This document shows, piece by piece, positions 33,247-42,389 of a stretch of DNA of 42,628 nucleotides. Position 1 is the first letter of the stretch, and every line of letters begins with the position of its first letter. The stretch is from NCBI GenBank assembly GCA_947570615.1, contig CANOVJ010000030.1:1-42628 (forward strand), in the 5' to 3' direction. The position numbers were made by a program, and so were the translations under genes. The stretch is from an uncultured Lachnospiraceae bacterium (GTDB taxonomy: Bacteria > Bacillota > Clostridia > Lachnospirales > Lachnospiraceae). The notes under the pieces were generated by a model. It saw only the letters and a list, made by a program, of their open reading frames with translations. It was not told the DNA's origin and did no database searches.

Positions 33247-33876
33247 ATGGCGAATTTGAAGATCGGCAGAATCGTGCTGGGCATGTGCCAGACCAACTGC
33301 TATTTTGTGTATGAGGAGGGAAAGAAGGACGCGCTGGTTTTTGATCCGGCGGATAAGGGGGAGTATATTTTTAACGGCCTTAAGGATAAGGGCTTTGGCG
33401 TGGCGGCAATCCTTTTAACCCACGGCCACTTCGATCATATATGGGGCGTGGAGACCCTTAAGGAGCTCTCAGGCGCGAAGGTGTATGCGTTCGAGCAGGA
33501 GAAGGAGGTGTGCGAGAACGCGTCTGTCAACGTATCGAAGGGGGCGGGACGCCCCTGCGCCATAATCGCCGATTTTTATTTAAAGGACGGAGAGGAAATT
33601 TCTGTCAGCGGCATGCACTGTAAGCTGATCGCCACGCCCGGGCACACGAAGGGGAGCTGCTGTTATTATTTTGAGGATGATAAGATTCTGATAAGTGGGG
33701 ATACTCTTTTTCAGGAATCGGTGGGGAGGACAGACCTGCCTACGGGCAGTATGGGAACGCTGGTGCGCTCCGTGAGAGAAAGACTGCTGCCCCTGCCGGA
33801 GGATGTGAAGGTCTATCCGGGGCATGGAGAGTCTACCACCATCGGTTATGAAAAGAAATACAATCCTTTTATATAA
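33247..33876 (+). CDS. MBL-fold metallo-hydrolase (glyoxalase II-like)
   Basis: 209-residue metallo-beta-lactamase-fold hydrolase. The metal motif THGHFDH (HxHxDH, about residue 60), ATPGHTKGS, ILISGDTLFQ and VYPGHGEST supply the ligands of a binuclear zinc or iron site. In clostridia this gene commonly follows relA. Substrate unknown; glyoxalase II or other thioesters are possible. Start ATG 33247 behind GGGGAGG. Confidence 0.88.
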   Translation: MANLKIGRIVLGMCQTNCYFVYEEGKKDALVFDPADKGEYIFNGLKDKGFGVAAILLTHGHFDHIWGVETLKELSGAKVYAFEQEKEVCENASVNVSKGAGRPCAIIADFYLKDGEEISVSGMHCKLIATPGHTKGSCCYYFEDDKILISGDTLFQESVGRTDLPTGSMGTLVRSVRERLLPLPEDVKVYPGHGESTTIGYEKKYNPFI

Positions 33877-33912
33877 AGACAGCAGAAAAATACAACAGAA
33901 AGGAACAGAAAA

Positions 33913-35088
33913 ATGACAGCCAGAAGAAAAATATTGACAGGTGCCGGCGCGCTTGCAGTGAGCGTTATGCTCGCGGGGTGCGCAGAAAAGACGGAGGCAG
34001 TTCCGGAGCCGGTGGTTGAACCCATCGCCGTGCAGACGCCGGCAGAGCAGGAAGCGCAGCCCACCCCGGAGGGTGAGGACGACCAGACTATCGGGGAGAG
34101 GGAGAGCGTTGACGGAAAAATGCAGAGCTACCTCACCGGAGAGTGGAAGGATGAGGAGGTGGTGAACAGACGGCCCATTGCGGTTATGATCCCCAACAAT
34201 TCTCCCGCCATGCCGCAGTATGGTATCTCCAGAGCCAGTATTATCTATGAGGCTCCCGTGGAGGGACGAATCACCAGACTGATGGGCGTTTTTGAGGACT
34301 TTGACGATCTGGAGAGGATCGGACCTGTCAGGAGCAGCCGGGACTATTTCCTGTATGTGGCCATGGGCTATGAGGCTCTGTACTGTAACTGGGGGCTGGC
34401 AAGGCCCTATGTGGAGGAGCTGATCAACCGGGACACGGTGCAGAATATCAGCGCCGCGGTGGAGGGGATCTACCATCCCGCTCACGAGGCCTTCGACAGG
34501 GTGAGCCGTCCGGGATATGCGACGGAGTTTACGGGATATCTTTTTATCGACGGAATGAAGGAAGCGGCGGAGCGTCTGGGATACGAATGGGAGTATGACG
34601 ACGCCTACGTGCCTCCCTTTACCTTTGCGGCGGAGAATGCGAAGGCGCAGGACAGCTATGAAAGTGAGAAGGACGCCACCATGATTTACCCTGGCGGCCA
34701 GAGCGGTAACCAGGGCGGCTACGGTGCGTACAATCCTTATTTCGAGTACAATGAGTCGGAGAATCTCTACTACAGATACCAGAACGGCAAGGAGCATATC
34801 GACGAGCTGGACGGGAAGCAGCTTGCGGTTTCCAATGTGGTATTCCAGTATTGCCACGGCGAGGTGAGAGATTCCCACGATTATCTGGCCTTCGGCGTTC
34901 ACGGGGAAGGGGATGCCATCGTCTTTACCGGCGGCAAGGCCATCGAGGGTACCTGGAAGCGGCTTGACGGCGATGCCACGCCCGCGAAGTTCTATGATAA
35001 GAACGGGGACGAGATCATTTTTAACCAGGGAAAGACCTGGATCTGCAATATCTGGAAAGAGTACGGAGAGTATGCAGAGTATAAGTAG
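33913..35088 (+). CDS. DUF3048 (YerB-like) lipoprotein
   Basis: 391-residue secreted lipoprotein: basic n-region (TARRKIL), hydrophobic core, lipobox LAGC (Cys about residue 23), a Pro/Glu-rich linker, then the DUF3048 domain with RPIAVMIPNNSPAMPQYGIS, IIYEAPVEGRITRLMGV and RIGPVRSSRDYFL. The later part carries YKNG-type and AVSNVVFQYC blocks and ends with IFNQGKTWICNIW. Family members are anchored outside the membrane; their role is unknown. Start ATG 33913 with an AGAAAGG site, 36 bp after the hydrolase. A strong terminator follows. Confidence 0.88.
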   Translation: MTARRKILTGAGALAVSVMLAGCAEKTEAVPEPVVEPIAVQTPAEQEAQPTPEGEDDQTIGERESVDGKMQSYLTGEWKDEEVVNRRPIAVMIPNNSPAMPQYGISRASIIYEAPVEGRITRLMGVFEDFDDLERIGPVRSSRDYFLYVAMGYEALYCNWGLARPYVEELINRDTVQNISAAVEGIYHPAHEAFDRVSRPGYATEFTGYLFIDGMKEAAERLGYEWEYDDAYVPPFTFAAENAKAQDSYESEKDATMIYPGGQSGNQGGYGAYNPYFEYNESENLYYRYQNGKEHIDELDGKQLAVSNVVFQYCHGEVRDSHDYLAFGVHGEGDAIVFTGGKAIEGTWKRLDGDATPAKFYDKNGDEIIFNQGKTWICNIWKEYGEYAEYK

Positions 35089-35117
35089 AGTGCGGGAATC
35101 GGCCGATAATTTCTGAT

Positions 35118-35155
35118 AAAAACCCTGTGTGGGCAGGAGCCCATGCAGGGTTTTT
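35118..35155 (+). terminator. Rho-independent terminator after the DUF3048 gene
   Basis: Stem AAAAACCCTG...GGGC pairing with GCCC...CAGGGTTTTT, ending in five T. It lies 30 bp after the stop and just before the glmS promoter. Confidence 0.85.
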
Positions 35156-35156
35156 G

Positions 35157-35185
35157 TTTACAATACCCTGTCTTTTGTGTATAAT
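35157..35185 (+). promoter_or_regulatory. Sigma-A promoter of glmS
   Basis: TTTACA (35157-35162), 17-bp spacer, TATAAT (35180-35185). A leader of about 390 bases follows, starting with a short hairpin (TGGTGTG / CACACCA) and containing the glmS ribozyme. Confidence 0.75.
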
Positions 35186-35269
35186 GGTAGCCATGGTGTG
35201 AGAGGTCCCACACCACGGCACCTTGAAAACAGAACAGAGGCACTTAAATTGTCATTGTTTCCCTTATTT

Positions 35270-35470
35270 AGCGCCATGGCCTTTCGGGAGGTTTCGTAAG
35301 GCTGACGAGGTAAAGAGTGATCGAAAATTCGGCGGATGCTCTTTCGTATCGCTCCGGTGCGAGATATACCGGCAAATATGCGGGTAACTGCAAAACAAAT
35401 ACGGTATAGCGGAGCAGGCAGAGGAAAGGACGTACTGCGTACTGTCCGCTGCTTTACAGATTAAGCGGAA
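35270..35470 (+). ncRNA. glmS self-cleaving ribozyme/riboswitch
   Basis: The leader of glmS has the cleavage-site context A|GCGCC at 35270-35271. It is followed by the conserved core elements GCTGACGAGG (about 35302), GATCGAAAATTCGGCGGATG (about 35319-35338) and the pairing arms AAAGAG/CTCTTT. Glucosamine-6-phosphate acts as cofactor for cleavage, after which the downstream mRNA is degraded, giving feedback control of GlmS. The 3' limit is approximate and was judged from remaining stem pairs. Location directly before glmS supports the call. Confidence 0.88.
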
Positions 35471-35571
35471 GGATGCCGGAGGGCATTTTTCAGAATATTG
35501 GGCCTGACGAAGGCGCGCGCAGCGTCTTGCGGGCATACATATATAAACAGAGAAAAGATGAGGGAAACAAT

Positions 35572-37389
35572 ATGTGTGGAATTATCGGTTATACAGGAAA
35601 TGGCAATGCGGAAAAAATCATGCTGGACGCACTGGAGCTTTTAGAGTACCGGGGCTATGACAGCGCGGGGATCGCGCTTTTGCATCAGGGCAGGACGCAG
35701 ATTATAAAGAGAGCGGGAAGAGTAAAGGATCTGCGAAAGCTCTGCGAGACGGTAAAGCCTGTGGGATGCTGCGGGATCGGACACACCAGATGGGCTACCC
35801 ATGGAGGCGTGTGCGACGAGAACGCCCATCCTCACAGGTTTGGCCCTGTCACGCTGATTCACAACGGCATCATAGAAAATTACCGGGAGCTGATGGAAAA
35901 GTATCATCTGGAGGGACGCCTTGCCTCGGAGACGGACAGCGAGGTGGCGGCCGCGGTGGTGGAGCATTTTTATACGGGAGATCCTTACTCGGCCATCCGC
36001 AGGACGGTACTCAAGCTCAAGGGCACCTTTGCCTTTGCCATTATGTTTGACGACCAGCCGGACAAAATCTTCGCGGTCCGCAACGTGAGCCCCATCGTGG
36101 CGGCTCTCACACAGGACGGTGCGATTCTGGCGTCTGATGTGGCGGCGGTTGCGCCTTTCACAACAGATTATTTTGTGTTGCCGGAATTTCACGTGGTCTG
36201 CCTGGAAAAGGAAAAGGTCAGCCTCTTCGACTTATCCGGCGACCATGCGCAGATCGACTGGCTGAAGGTGGACTGGGACGTGAGCCGCAGCGGAAAGTGC
36301 GGTTATCCCTTTTATATGGAAAAGGAGATCATGGAGCAGCCACAGGTGATCCGGGAGACGATAGCGCCCAGAATCAGGGACGGCAGGCCGGATTTCTCGG
36401 CGGAGCAGATTCCCGATTCGCTGTTTACGGACTGCAAAAGAATCTGTGTGATCGCCTGCGGTACTGCCATGCACGCGGGGCTTGTGGGAAAAAGCCTGAT
36501 CCAGGCCATGATCGGCATCCATGTGGATGTTGTGATGGCCTCCGAATTCATGTATAATGATCCCGTGGTGGATAAGGATACGCTGGTGATCGCCATCTCC
36601 CAGTCGGGGGAGACCATCGATACCCTGGAGGCTTTGAAGTTTGCCAGGAAGTGCGGTTCGCCCAGCATCTGTGTGGTAAACGTGATGGGAGCGTCCATCG
36701 CCCGGGCCGGCGAATATGTGATCTACACCCATGCCGGGCCGGAGATCGCGGTGGCCAGCACCAAGGCCTACACCACCCAGCTTGCGGTGCTGTATCTGAT
36801 CACGGCCAGAATGGCCATGGCCAGAGGGCTCTGGAGCGGGGAGGAGCTTTCGGATTTTATGGCGGAGCTTGAGAGAGTCCCGCAGGTGATCCGGCGGGTT
36901 CTGGATACAAAGGAGGAGATCCACCGCCTTTCCGGGGCGGTTTTGAACGCCCGGGATGTGTTTATGATCGGGCGCGGGCTGGATTATTCCATCCTGCTGG
37001 AGGGGTCTCTTAAGCTGAAGGAGGTTTCCTATATCCACTCCGAGGCCTATGCCTCCGGGGAGCTCAAGCACGGCACCATTGCGCTTATTACCGAGGATAC
37101 CCCGGTGATCGCGGTGGTGACACAGGAAAAGCTAAAGAGCAAGGAGCTGTCCAATATCCGGGAGGTACAGTCCAGAGGCGCGAGAGTCCTGCTCCTGATC
37201 AAAGAAAATGAGACGCTGGATGCCGGAGAGCAGTGGAGCTGCGTCTACAGGCTACCGCAGATGAAGGATCCCTTTATGGTGATGCCCGCGTCCGTGGCGC
37301 TGCAGATGATCGCCTACTTTGTCTCTCTGGATAAGGGACTGGACGTGGATAAGCCCAGAAATCTGGCGAAGGTGGTCACAGTAGAATAG
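35572..37389 (+). CDS. glmS: Glutamine-fructose-6-phosphate aminotransferase GlmS
   Basis: 605-residue enzyme making glucosamine-6-phosphate from fructose-6-phosphate and glutamine, the first step to UDP-GlcNAc for cell wall. N-terminal class II glutaminase starts MCGIIGYTG with Cys2 as nucleophile and continues RGYDSAGIAL, GIGHTRWATHG. Two SIS domains follow (CGTAMHAG, SQSGETIDTLEAL, ASTKAYTTQ, GRGLDYSILLEGSLKLKEVS), and the C-terminus is DVDKPRNLAKVVTVE. ATG 35572 is chosen because Cys must be residue 2; an upstream in-frame ATG at 35473 lies in the leader. Controlled by the ribozyme upstream. Confidence 0.98.
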   Translation: MCGIIGYTGNGNAEKIMLDALELLEYRGYDSAGIALLHQGRTQIIKRAGRVKDLRKLCETVKPVGCCGIGHTRWATHGGVCDENAHPHRFGPVTLIHNGIIENYRELMEKYHLEGRLASETDSEVAAAVVEHFYTGDPYSAIRRTVLKLKGTFAFAIMFDDQPDKIFAVRNVSPIVAALTQDGAILASDVAAVAPFTTDYFVLPEFHVVCLEKEKVSLFDLSGDHAQIDWLKVDWDVSRSGKCGYPFYMEKEIMEQPQVIRETIAPRIRDGRPDFSAEQIPDSLFTDCKRICVIACGTAMHAGLVGKSLIQAMIGIHVDVVMASEFMYNDPVVDKDTLVIAISQSGETIDTLEALKFARKCGSPSICVVNVMGASIARAGEYVIYTHAGPEIAVASTKAYTTQLAVLYLITARMAMARGLWSGEELSDFMAELERVPQVIRRVLDTKEEIHRLSGAVLNARDVFMIGRGLDYSILLEGSLKLKEVSYIHSEAYASGELKHGTIALITEDTPVIAVVTQEKLKSKELSNIREVQSRGARVLLLIKENETLDAGEQWSCVYRLPQMKDPFMVMPASVALQMIAYFVSLDKGLDVDKPRNLAKVVTVE

Positions 37390-37416
37390 AAGATATACAG
37401 TAAGGTAAGGGAAACA

Positions 37417-38946
37417 ATGACAACGAAAAACGAAGAAAATGTAATAGGTGTCACGGTCAGCAGGGCGGGATTTGCCTACGATATCCACGCCCTGGTGAAG
37501 TCATTTTATCCGGCCTGCCAGGTGCGGATTCTGGAAGGGGATACAGAATCCCGGAGGGACGCCGCGCCGGAGGAAAACGACAGGGAGCTTTCAGGGCTTC
37601 CCCAAATCCGGATCGAGATAGAAGAGGAGCAGGTGACGATCTCCCTGACCCCCGAAAGGGGGGATGCCGCGTCCTTTTCCGGGAGGAGGATCACTCTGAA
37701 TGCGGACGAAAAGGGGCAGGTATCCCGGCTGGAGATCAAGAACCGGATCAAACAGCTTCTGTACCGGATGCTCTCCGAATATACGGGACGCAGGCTCCCC
37801 TGGGGGACGCTCACCGGGATTCGGCCGGTAAAGATTCCCATGGCCATGCTGGAGGAGGGCAAAGGCGATGAGGAGATTCTGGACTATATGCGCAGGACCT
37901 ACTTTATCAGCCGGGAAAAGGGAAATCTGGCCACGCAGATTGCCAGGAGGGAGAAGGCGCTCCTTGAAACGCTCCACTATGAGAACGGATACAGCCTGTA
38001 TATCGGGATCCCCTTTTGCCCTACAACCTGCCTGTATTGCTCCTTTACCTCCTTTCCCCTGATTACCTGGAAAAAGAGGGTGGACGCTTATCTGGATGCG
38101 CTGGAAAGGGAGATCGATTTTACGGCGCAGATCTGCGGCGACAGGATTCTGGATACCGTCTATATCGGCGGCGGTACGCCTACCACGCTGGAAGCGCCCC
38201 AGCTTGAGAGGCTCCTTGGAAAGCTCCATAACAGCCTTGATCTGTCCCGGTTAAAGGAATTTACCGTGGAGGCGGGCCGGGCGGACAGTATCACGAAGGA
38301 CAGGCTGCTGGCGCTGAAGAAATGGGGTGTCACCAGGATTTCCGTCAATCCCCAGACCATGAAGCAGGAGACGCTGGACTTTATCGGAAGGCGGCACACG
38401 GTAGAGCAGGTCAGGGAGGCCTTCGCCATGGCCAGAGAGGCGTGCTTTGACAACATCAATATGGATATTATTCTGGGGCTGCCCGGGGAGGGAGCGGAGG
38501 ACGTGCGCCACACCATGGAGGAGATCGGGAAGCTGGGGCCGGACAGCCTCACCGTCCATTCCCTGGCAGTCAAGCGAGCCTCCAGGCTCAGTCAGTGGAT
38601 CCAGGAGAACGGGCTTTCTGCTCTGGTCAACACGGACGAGACCATGCAGATTACGGCGGACGGGGCCGCAGGGATGGGAATGGTACCCTATTATCTCTAC
38701 CGCCAGAAGAACATGTCCGGCAATTTCGAGAACGTGGGCTATGCCAGGGAAGGAAAGTTCGGGATCTATAACATTCTGATTATGGAGGAAAAGCAGGATA
38801 TCGTCGCGCTGGGGGCGGGCTCCATCTCCAAGCGGGTGTTTCCGGACGGACAGATTGTGCGGAGCGAGAATGTGAAGGATGTTTCCCAATATATCGAGAG
38901 AATCGGGGAAATGATAGAAAGGAAACGTGTGTTATTAGAGGATTAG
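37417..38946 (+). CDS. hemZ: Radical SAM coproporphyrinogen III oxidase-like protein HemZ
   Basis: 509-residue radical SAM enzyme of the HemN/HemZ group, which acts anaerobically on coproporphyrinogen III. An N-terminal domain of about 150 residues is typical of HemZ. The Fe-S cluster motif CPTTCLYCSF (CxxxCxxC, about residue 200) follows in YIGIPFCP, then YIGGGTPTTL, GRADSITKDRL, RISVNPQTM and INMDIILGLPGE. HemZ-like proteins in clostridia may differ in substrate from true HemN, so heme synthesis is likely but not proven; no other heme genes are in the window. Start ATG 37417, 27 bp after glmS, behind TAAGGGAAA. Confidence 0.88.
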   Translation: MTTKNEENVIGVTVSRAGFAYDIHALVKSFYPACQVRILEGDTESRRDAAPEENDRELSGLPQIRIEIEEEQVTISLTPERGDAASFSGRRITLNADEKGQVSRLEIKNRIKQLLYRMLSEYTGRRLPWGTLTGIRPVKIPMAMLEEGKGDEEILDYMRRTYFISREKGNLATQIARREKALLETLHYENGYSLYIGIPFCPTTCLYCSFTSFPLITWKKRVDAYLDALEREIDFTAQICGDRILDTVYIGGGTPTTLEAPQLERLLGKLHNSLDLSRLKEFTVEAGRADSITKDRLLALKKWGVTRISVNPQTMKQETLDFIGRRHTVEQVREAFAMAREACFDNINMDIILGLPGEGAEDVRHTMEEIGKLGPDSLTVHSLAVKRASRLSQWIQENGLSALVNTDETMQITADGAAGMGMVPYYLYRQKNMSGNFENVGYAREGKFGIYNILIMEEKQDIVALGAGSISKRVFPDGQIVRSENVKDVSQYIERIGEMIERKRVLLED

Positions 38947-39050
38947 CAATTCAAAATTCAGAGTAAAATTGCCCCGTGTGATGCGGATTATGGGTACAAC
39001 AAAAATACCGGAAGTCCAACAAAATCAGTGTAAATTTACAGATTCCAAAG

Positions 39051-39084
39051 GAGCGTTTCGGAAATAATCGAAGCGCTCTTTTTT
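39051..39084 (+). terminator. Rho-independent terminator after hemZ
   Basis: 10-bp stem GAGCGTTTCG / CGAAGCGCTC with one G-U pair and an 8-base loop, followed by six T. Confidence 0.88.
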
Positions 39085-39618
39085 ACACCTTTCAAAGAGG
39101 ATTTTAGCCAGTTCTATAAACTGGAAGTTATTTTTGGCAGTATGAACGTATCCATTTACAAATACGATAGTAAATTTCACCCAAAAACAGACAGACTATT
39201 ATGAAAACAGGCCATCTTAACAGACCAAAAACAGACGAAATTATATATCCCATCCACAAACAAATTATAGCAATAGAAAATAACAAAAATCCACCGATAT
39301 ATTTCATATTCCGTACCTTCTCAAATTCCAGATTTGTATGGCAGGAAACGCAAAAGCCATTCCCAAAAGGTATATGACCTCAATCCCATTATACCCGAAA
39401 TCCCGGCTAAATCAATCAGAGATTTTGTGATGAATCTTTTCCCATTATGGTTCTCCTTCCCATCCGTGACATGGCATTGCGGTTTGCCGACATAGCTGCG
39501 GACGGAACGGAGCCGGAGGAGAGAAAGCGCAGGTGGCAGGACAGACAGGGCAGGGAGCAGGTTACAGAGTATGAAGGCGTCTTCGGTATTGAAAAAGCGG
39601 ATTGGGAGAATGAGCCTA
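39085..39618. other. AT-rich gene-poor stretch
   Basis: Some 530 bp without a convincing gene between the hemZ terminator and the TetR promoter. Base composition shifts to AT-rich. The only notable frame is a 71-codon plus-strand ORF at 39447-39662 (contains ADGTEPEERKRRWQDRQ, ends IIWS-like then INHMM) without a ribosome site, probably the tail of a lost gene. It marks the left border of the AT-rich TetR/ABC block. Confidence 0.5.
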
Positions 39619-39662
39619 TTGACTTTTTGATGATCTGGAGCATAATAAATCATATGATGTAA
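39447..39662 (+). pseudogene. 71-codon ORF, possible remnant of a lost gene
   Basis: Hydrophilic N-part with ERKRRWQDRQGREQ, then a more ordered C-part (EGVFGIEKADWENEPIDFLM). No ribosome site before ATG 39447 and no family recognised. Its end overlaps the putative TetR promoter. The GC-rich middle differs from the AT-rich surroundings, which suggests a fragment. Confidence 0.3.
39619..39648 (+). promoter_or_regulatory. Putative promoter of the TetR/ABC operon
   Basis: TTGACT (39619-39624), 17-18 bp spacer, ATAATAA (39642-39648), 45 bp before the TetR ATG. Confidence 0.5.
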
Positions 39663-39692
39663 AACATTCGATTTAATTAAAGGAGGAACAAA

Positions 39693-40274
39693 ATGCCGCC
39701 AAAAGCAAAATTTACAAAAGCAGAAATTATTGGAGCCGCACTAAATATTGTCAGGACAGAAGGATATGAAGCCTTAACTTCCAGAGCATTGGGAACATAC
39801 CTCGGCAGTTCGGCAAGACCGATTTTTACTGTATTCAAAAATATGGAGGAAGTTCAGCAGGCTATGATTGAGGCTGCCAGAGCTTTGTATAAAGAATATG
39901 TCCATAAAGGTTTAGCAGCGGCGCACCCTTTCAAAGGCGTAGGTACGCAGTATATTCTTTTTTCTGTTAATGAGTCAAAACTTTTTCAGCTCCTCTTTAT
40001 GACGGAGCAAAAACAAATTCCCGATTTATCAGGCGTGCTTCCGCTGATCGATGAAAGTTATGAGCAAATTCTGTTGTCAATTCAAGATGATTACAAAATT
40101 TGCATGTCATCAGCGAAAAAGCTCTATCATCATCTTTGGATATATACACACGGAATTGCATCCCTTTGTGCCACAAAAATGTGCCGCTTTACAGGTGAAG
40201 AAATCAGTACAATGATTACCGAGGTGTGTACGGGCGTTTTGAAAAAGATACAGGAGGAAGAAAACAATGATTAA
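39693..40274 (+). CDS. TetR/AcrR-family transcriptional regulator
   Basis: 193-residue repressor-type regulator. The N-terminal helix-turn-helix spans about residues 8-55 (KAEIIGAALNIVRTEGYEAL, TSRALGTYLG, RPIFTVFKNMEEV). The C-terminal ligand domain is helical and contains FQLLFMTEQKQ and YTHGIASLCATKM. Start ATG 39693 with an AAAGGAGGA site. The stop overlaps the ABC ATPase start by 8 bp, so it is cotranscribed with and probably regulates the transporter. AT-rich codon use differs from the left neighbours. Confidence 0.88.
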   Translation: MPPKAKFTKAEIIGAALNIVRTEGYEALTSRALGTYLGSSARPIFTVFKNMEEVQQAMIEAARALYKEYVHKGLAAAHPFKGVGTQYILFSVNESKLFQLLFMTEQKQIPDLSGVLPLIDESYEQILLSIQDDYKICMSSAKKLYHHLWIYTHGIASLCATKMCRFTGEEISTMITEVCTGVLKKIQEEENND

Positions 40275-40959
40275 AGCGAGAGATATTATAAAATCATATG
40301 GAAACGGCGAAAGCAGATTTCAAGTATTAAAGGATATCAGTCTTGATATTGAGGATCATGATTTTGTGGTTATACTCGGTGCCTCGGGTTCGGGCAAGTC
40401 AACATTTTTGAATGTAATTTCAGGTCTTGAACGTCCTGACAGCGGTAAAGTGTTTTATGACGGAAAGGATATTACAGCACTTTCCGATAATGAATTGACT
40501 TCATTCCGTAAGGAAAATGTCGGCTTTATTTTTCAGCAGTATGATCTGCTGCCTGATATAAGCGTCGATAAAAATGTGAAAATGGGTGCTGATTTAGCAG
40601 GTAACAAAGATTACAAAACCGTTATCGATGCGGTCGGACTCGGAGAAAAACTACATAAATATCCAAGTGAACTTTCGGGCGGCGAACAGCAAAGAGTATC
40701 TGTTGCAAGAGCTTTGGCAAAAAGACCGAGAGTTTTATTTCTGGACGAGCCGACAGGTGCATTAGATGAACAAACCGGCCGGCAGGTGCTCGATTATATC
40801 TGGAAACTTCAAAAGGAATACGACTTTACAATCGTAATGGTAACGCACAATCTGAATATTGCGGAAATGGCGCACACAGTTATAAAAATGAACAGCGGAA
40901 AAATATCTGAAATTTATACAAATGAAACGCAGAAGACCGCTTATGAGATTGGATGGTGA
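40267..40959 (+). CDS. ABC transporter ATP-binding protein (LolD/MacB type)
   Basis: 230-residue ATPase of the MacB/BceA class: Walker A GASGSGKST, Q-loop FIFQQYDLLP, signature LSGGEQQRVSVARAL, Walker B VLFLDEPTGALDE, switch VTHN. All motifs intact. Start ATG 40267 behind AGGAGGAAG inside the TetR end. The permease follows almost directly. Systems of this class export or sense antimicrobial peptides, lipids or signal peptides; the substrate here is unknown. Confidence 0.92.
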   Translation: MIKARDIIKSYGNGESRFQVLKDISLDIEDHDFVVILGASGSGKSTFLNVISGLERPDSGKVFYDGKDITALSDNELTSFRKENVGFIFQQYDLLPDISVDKNVKMGADLAGNKDYKTVIDAVGLGEKLHKYPSELSGGEQQRVSVARALAKRPRVLFLDEPTGALDEQTGRQVLDYIWKLQKEYDFTIVMVTHNLNIAEMAHTVIKMNSGKISEIYTNETQKTAYEIGW

Positions 40960-40963
40960 TGAT

Positions 40964-42112
40964 ATGCTCGTTGGAATAAAAAATGCTTCAAAACTTATCG
41001 GCATTTCCATTATTGCCTGTTGTGCTGTACTTGTTTGTACCATGTTTTTGAACTTTTATTTTGATGTACGGTTAATTGAGAGTGAAATAACATCTGAATT
41101 GTCAATGTTTTTTTATAATGCGCAGGTTTCTACCGTAAAAGTCGTTTGCCTTGTAAGCGGCGGATGCCTGCTTTTAACTGCGGTTGTTATGGTGTTGTTT
41201 TATATTAAGCATTATATCGACACACATAAGAAAGAACTTGGGATATTAAAGGCGTTGGGATATTCAAATCTTAAAATCGCAAAAGGCTTTTGGGTATTCG
41301 GAATTAGCACTTTTATTGGAACTGCAATCGGATATGCAGGAGCATTTCTTTTAATGCCATGGTTTTACACTCTGCAAAATGAAGATAAATTGCTTCCTGA
41401 GATAACTATAAATTTTCATCCGGGCATTTTGCTTTACTTCGTGGTTTTGCCGACAGCATGTTTTTCGGTGCTTTCTGTTTATTATGCCTGCTACAAATTA
41501 AAAAAGCCCGTGTTGCTTCTTTTGAAAGATCATCTGCAAACTGCTTCTAAAACTCCAAAGCACAGAATCGAAAAAGACAGAGAATTATCATTTGTAGAGG
41601 ATTTGAAAAGGAGTACCCTGAAAGCTAAAAAAACACTTGTATTTTTCATTATTTTTGCTTCGTTTTGTTTTTCAGCTATGACACAAATGTCGTTTAGCAT
41701 GAAAGACTTATCAAGTGAAATGATGGGTGTGATGATGTTGGTCATCGGACTTGTATTAGCGTTTACGACTCTGTTTCTTGCCATAACTACAGTAATAAAT
41801 GGAAACACAAAAACGATTGCCATGATGAGGGTATTCGGCTATTCACAAAAAGAATGCTGCAGGGCAATTCTCGGCGGTTACAGGCCAATGTCATATATTG
41901 GTTTTGCAATCGGAACCGTATATCAGTACGGATTGTTAAGGCTTACGGTTGATATAATATTCAAGGATTTTGAGGGAATATCTGAATATGAATCTGATTT
42001 TCCTGTTATGATTATTTCACTTGTTGTTTTTATTGTGATTTATGAAATTCTGATGTATGCATATTCCGAAAAAATCAGGAAGATTTCTGTCAGGGAAATT
42101 ATGATTGAGTAA
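40964..42112 (+). CDS. FtsX-like ABC transporter permease
   Basis: 382-residue permease with two FtsX units and about seven membrane helices (IGISIIACCAVLVCTMF, LVSGGCLLLTAVVMVLFYI, LLYFVVLPTACFSVLSV, LVFFIIFASFCFSAM, MMLVIGLVLAFTTLFLAI, MIISLVVFIVIYEIL). The cytoplasmic loop motifs ELGILKALGYSNLKIAKGF and TIAMMRVFGYSQKECC are the coupling helices typical of FtsX permeases. ATG 40964 is chosen because it follows the ATPase stop by 4 bp; an in-frame ATG at 40922 would overlap the ATPase by 38 bp. No large extracellular domain is present, so it is simpler than MacB. Confidence 0.88.
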   Translation: MLVGIKNASKLIGISIIACCAVLVCTMFLNFYFDVRLIESEITSELSMFFYNAQVSTVKVVCLVSGGCLLLTAVVMVLFYIKHYIDTHKKELGILKALGYSNLKIAKGFWVFGISTFIGTAIGYAGAFLLMPWFYTLQNEDKLLPEITINFHPGILLYFVVLPTACFSVLSVYYACYKLKKPVLLLLKDHLQTASKTPKHRIEKDRELSFVEDLKRSTLKAKKTLVFFIIFASFCFSAMTQMSFSMKDLSSEMMGVMMLVIGLVLAFTTLFLAITTVINGNTKTIAMMRVFGYSQKECCRAILGGYRPMSYIGFAIGTVYQYGLLRLTVDIIFKDFEGISEYESDFPVMIISLVVFIVIYEILMYAYSEKIRKISVREIMIE

Positions 42113-42121
42113 CAGGGAGGA

Positions 42122-42283
42122 ATGTATGCAAATGCGACAAATAGAAATTTATTCGTCAGTTTATGGGGAATGAGGCGTAAATGCGTTATGGATTATCAGG
42201 AAGCAATTATAATATTTGAAACAATACAAAAAGAGTGTCGTTCAAATAGAGCGGTGCTGGGGAAATATTTTATGAATATTTAG
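42122..42283 (+). CDS. Small ORF after the permease, uncertain
   Basis: 53-codon frame (contains VMDYQEAIIIFETIQKECRS) right after a GGGAGG that is too close to ATG 42122. That site fits a 15-codon frame from ATG 42126 better. No family recognised. Between it and 42389 nothing else is seen. Confidence 0.25.
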   Translation: MYANATNRNLFVSLWGMRRKCVMDYQEAIIIFETIQKECRSNRAVLGKYFMNI

Positions 42284-42389
42284 AGCTGAAAAACAAAAAA
42301 TCTGCGATTCACGCAGCCAGATGAACCATTCACGAAGTAGACGTTAGAAATCGCCCTGATTTTTCCGATAAGTTAGTTGAAGACTGGAG

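Noticed and set aside
33580-34902. Long minus-strand frame opposite the DUF3048 lipoprotein
   Set aside because: No motif or ribosome site; the plus-strand genes are clearly real.
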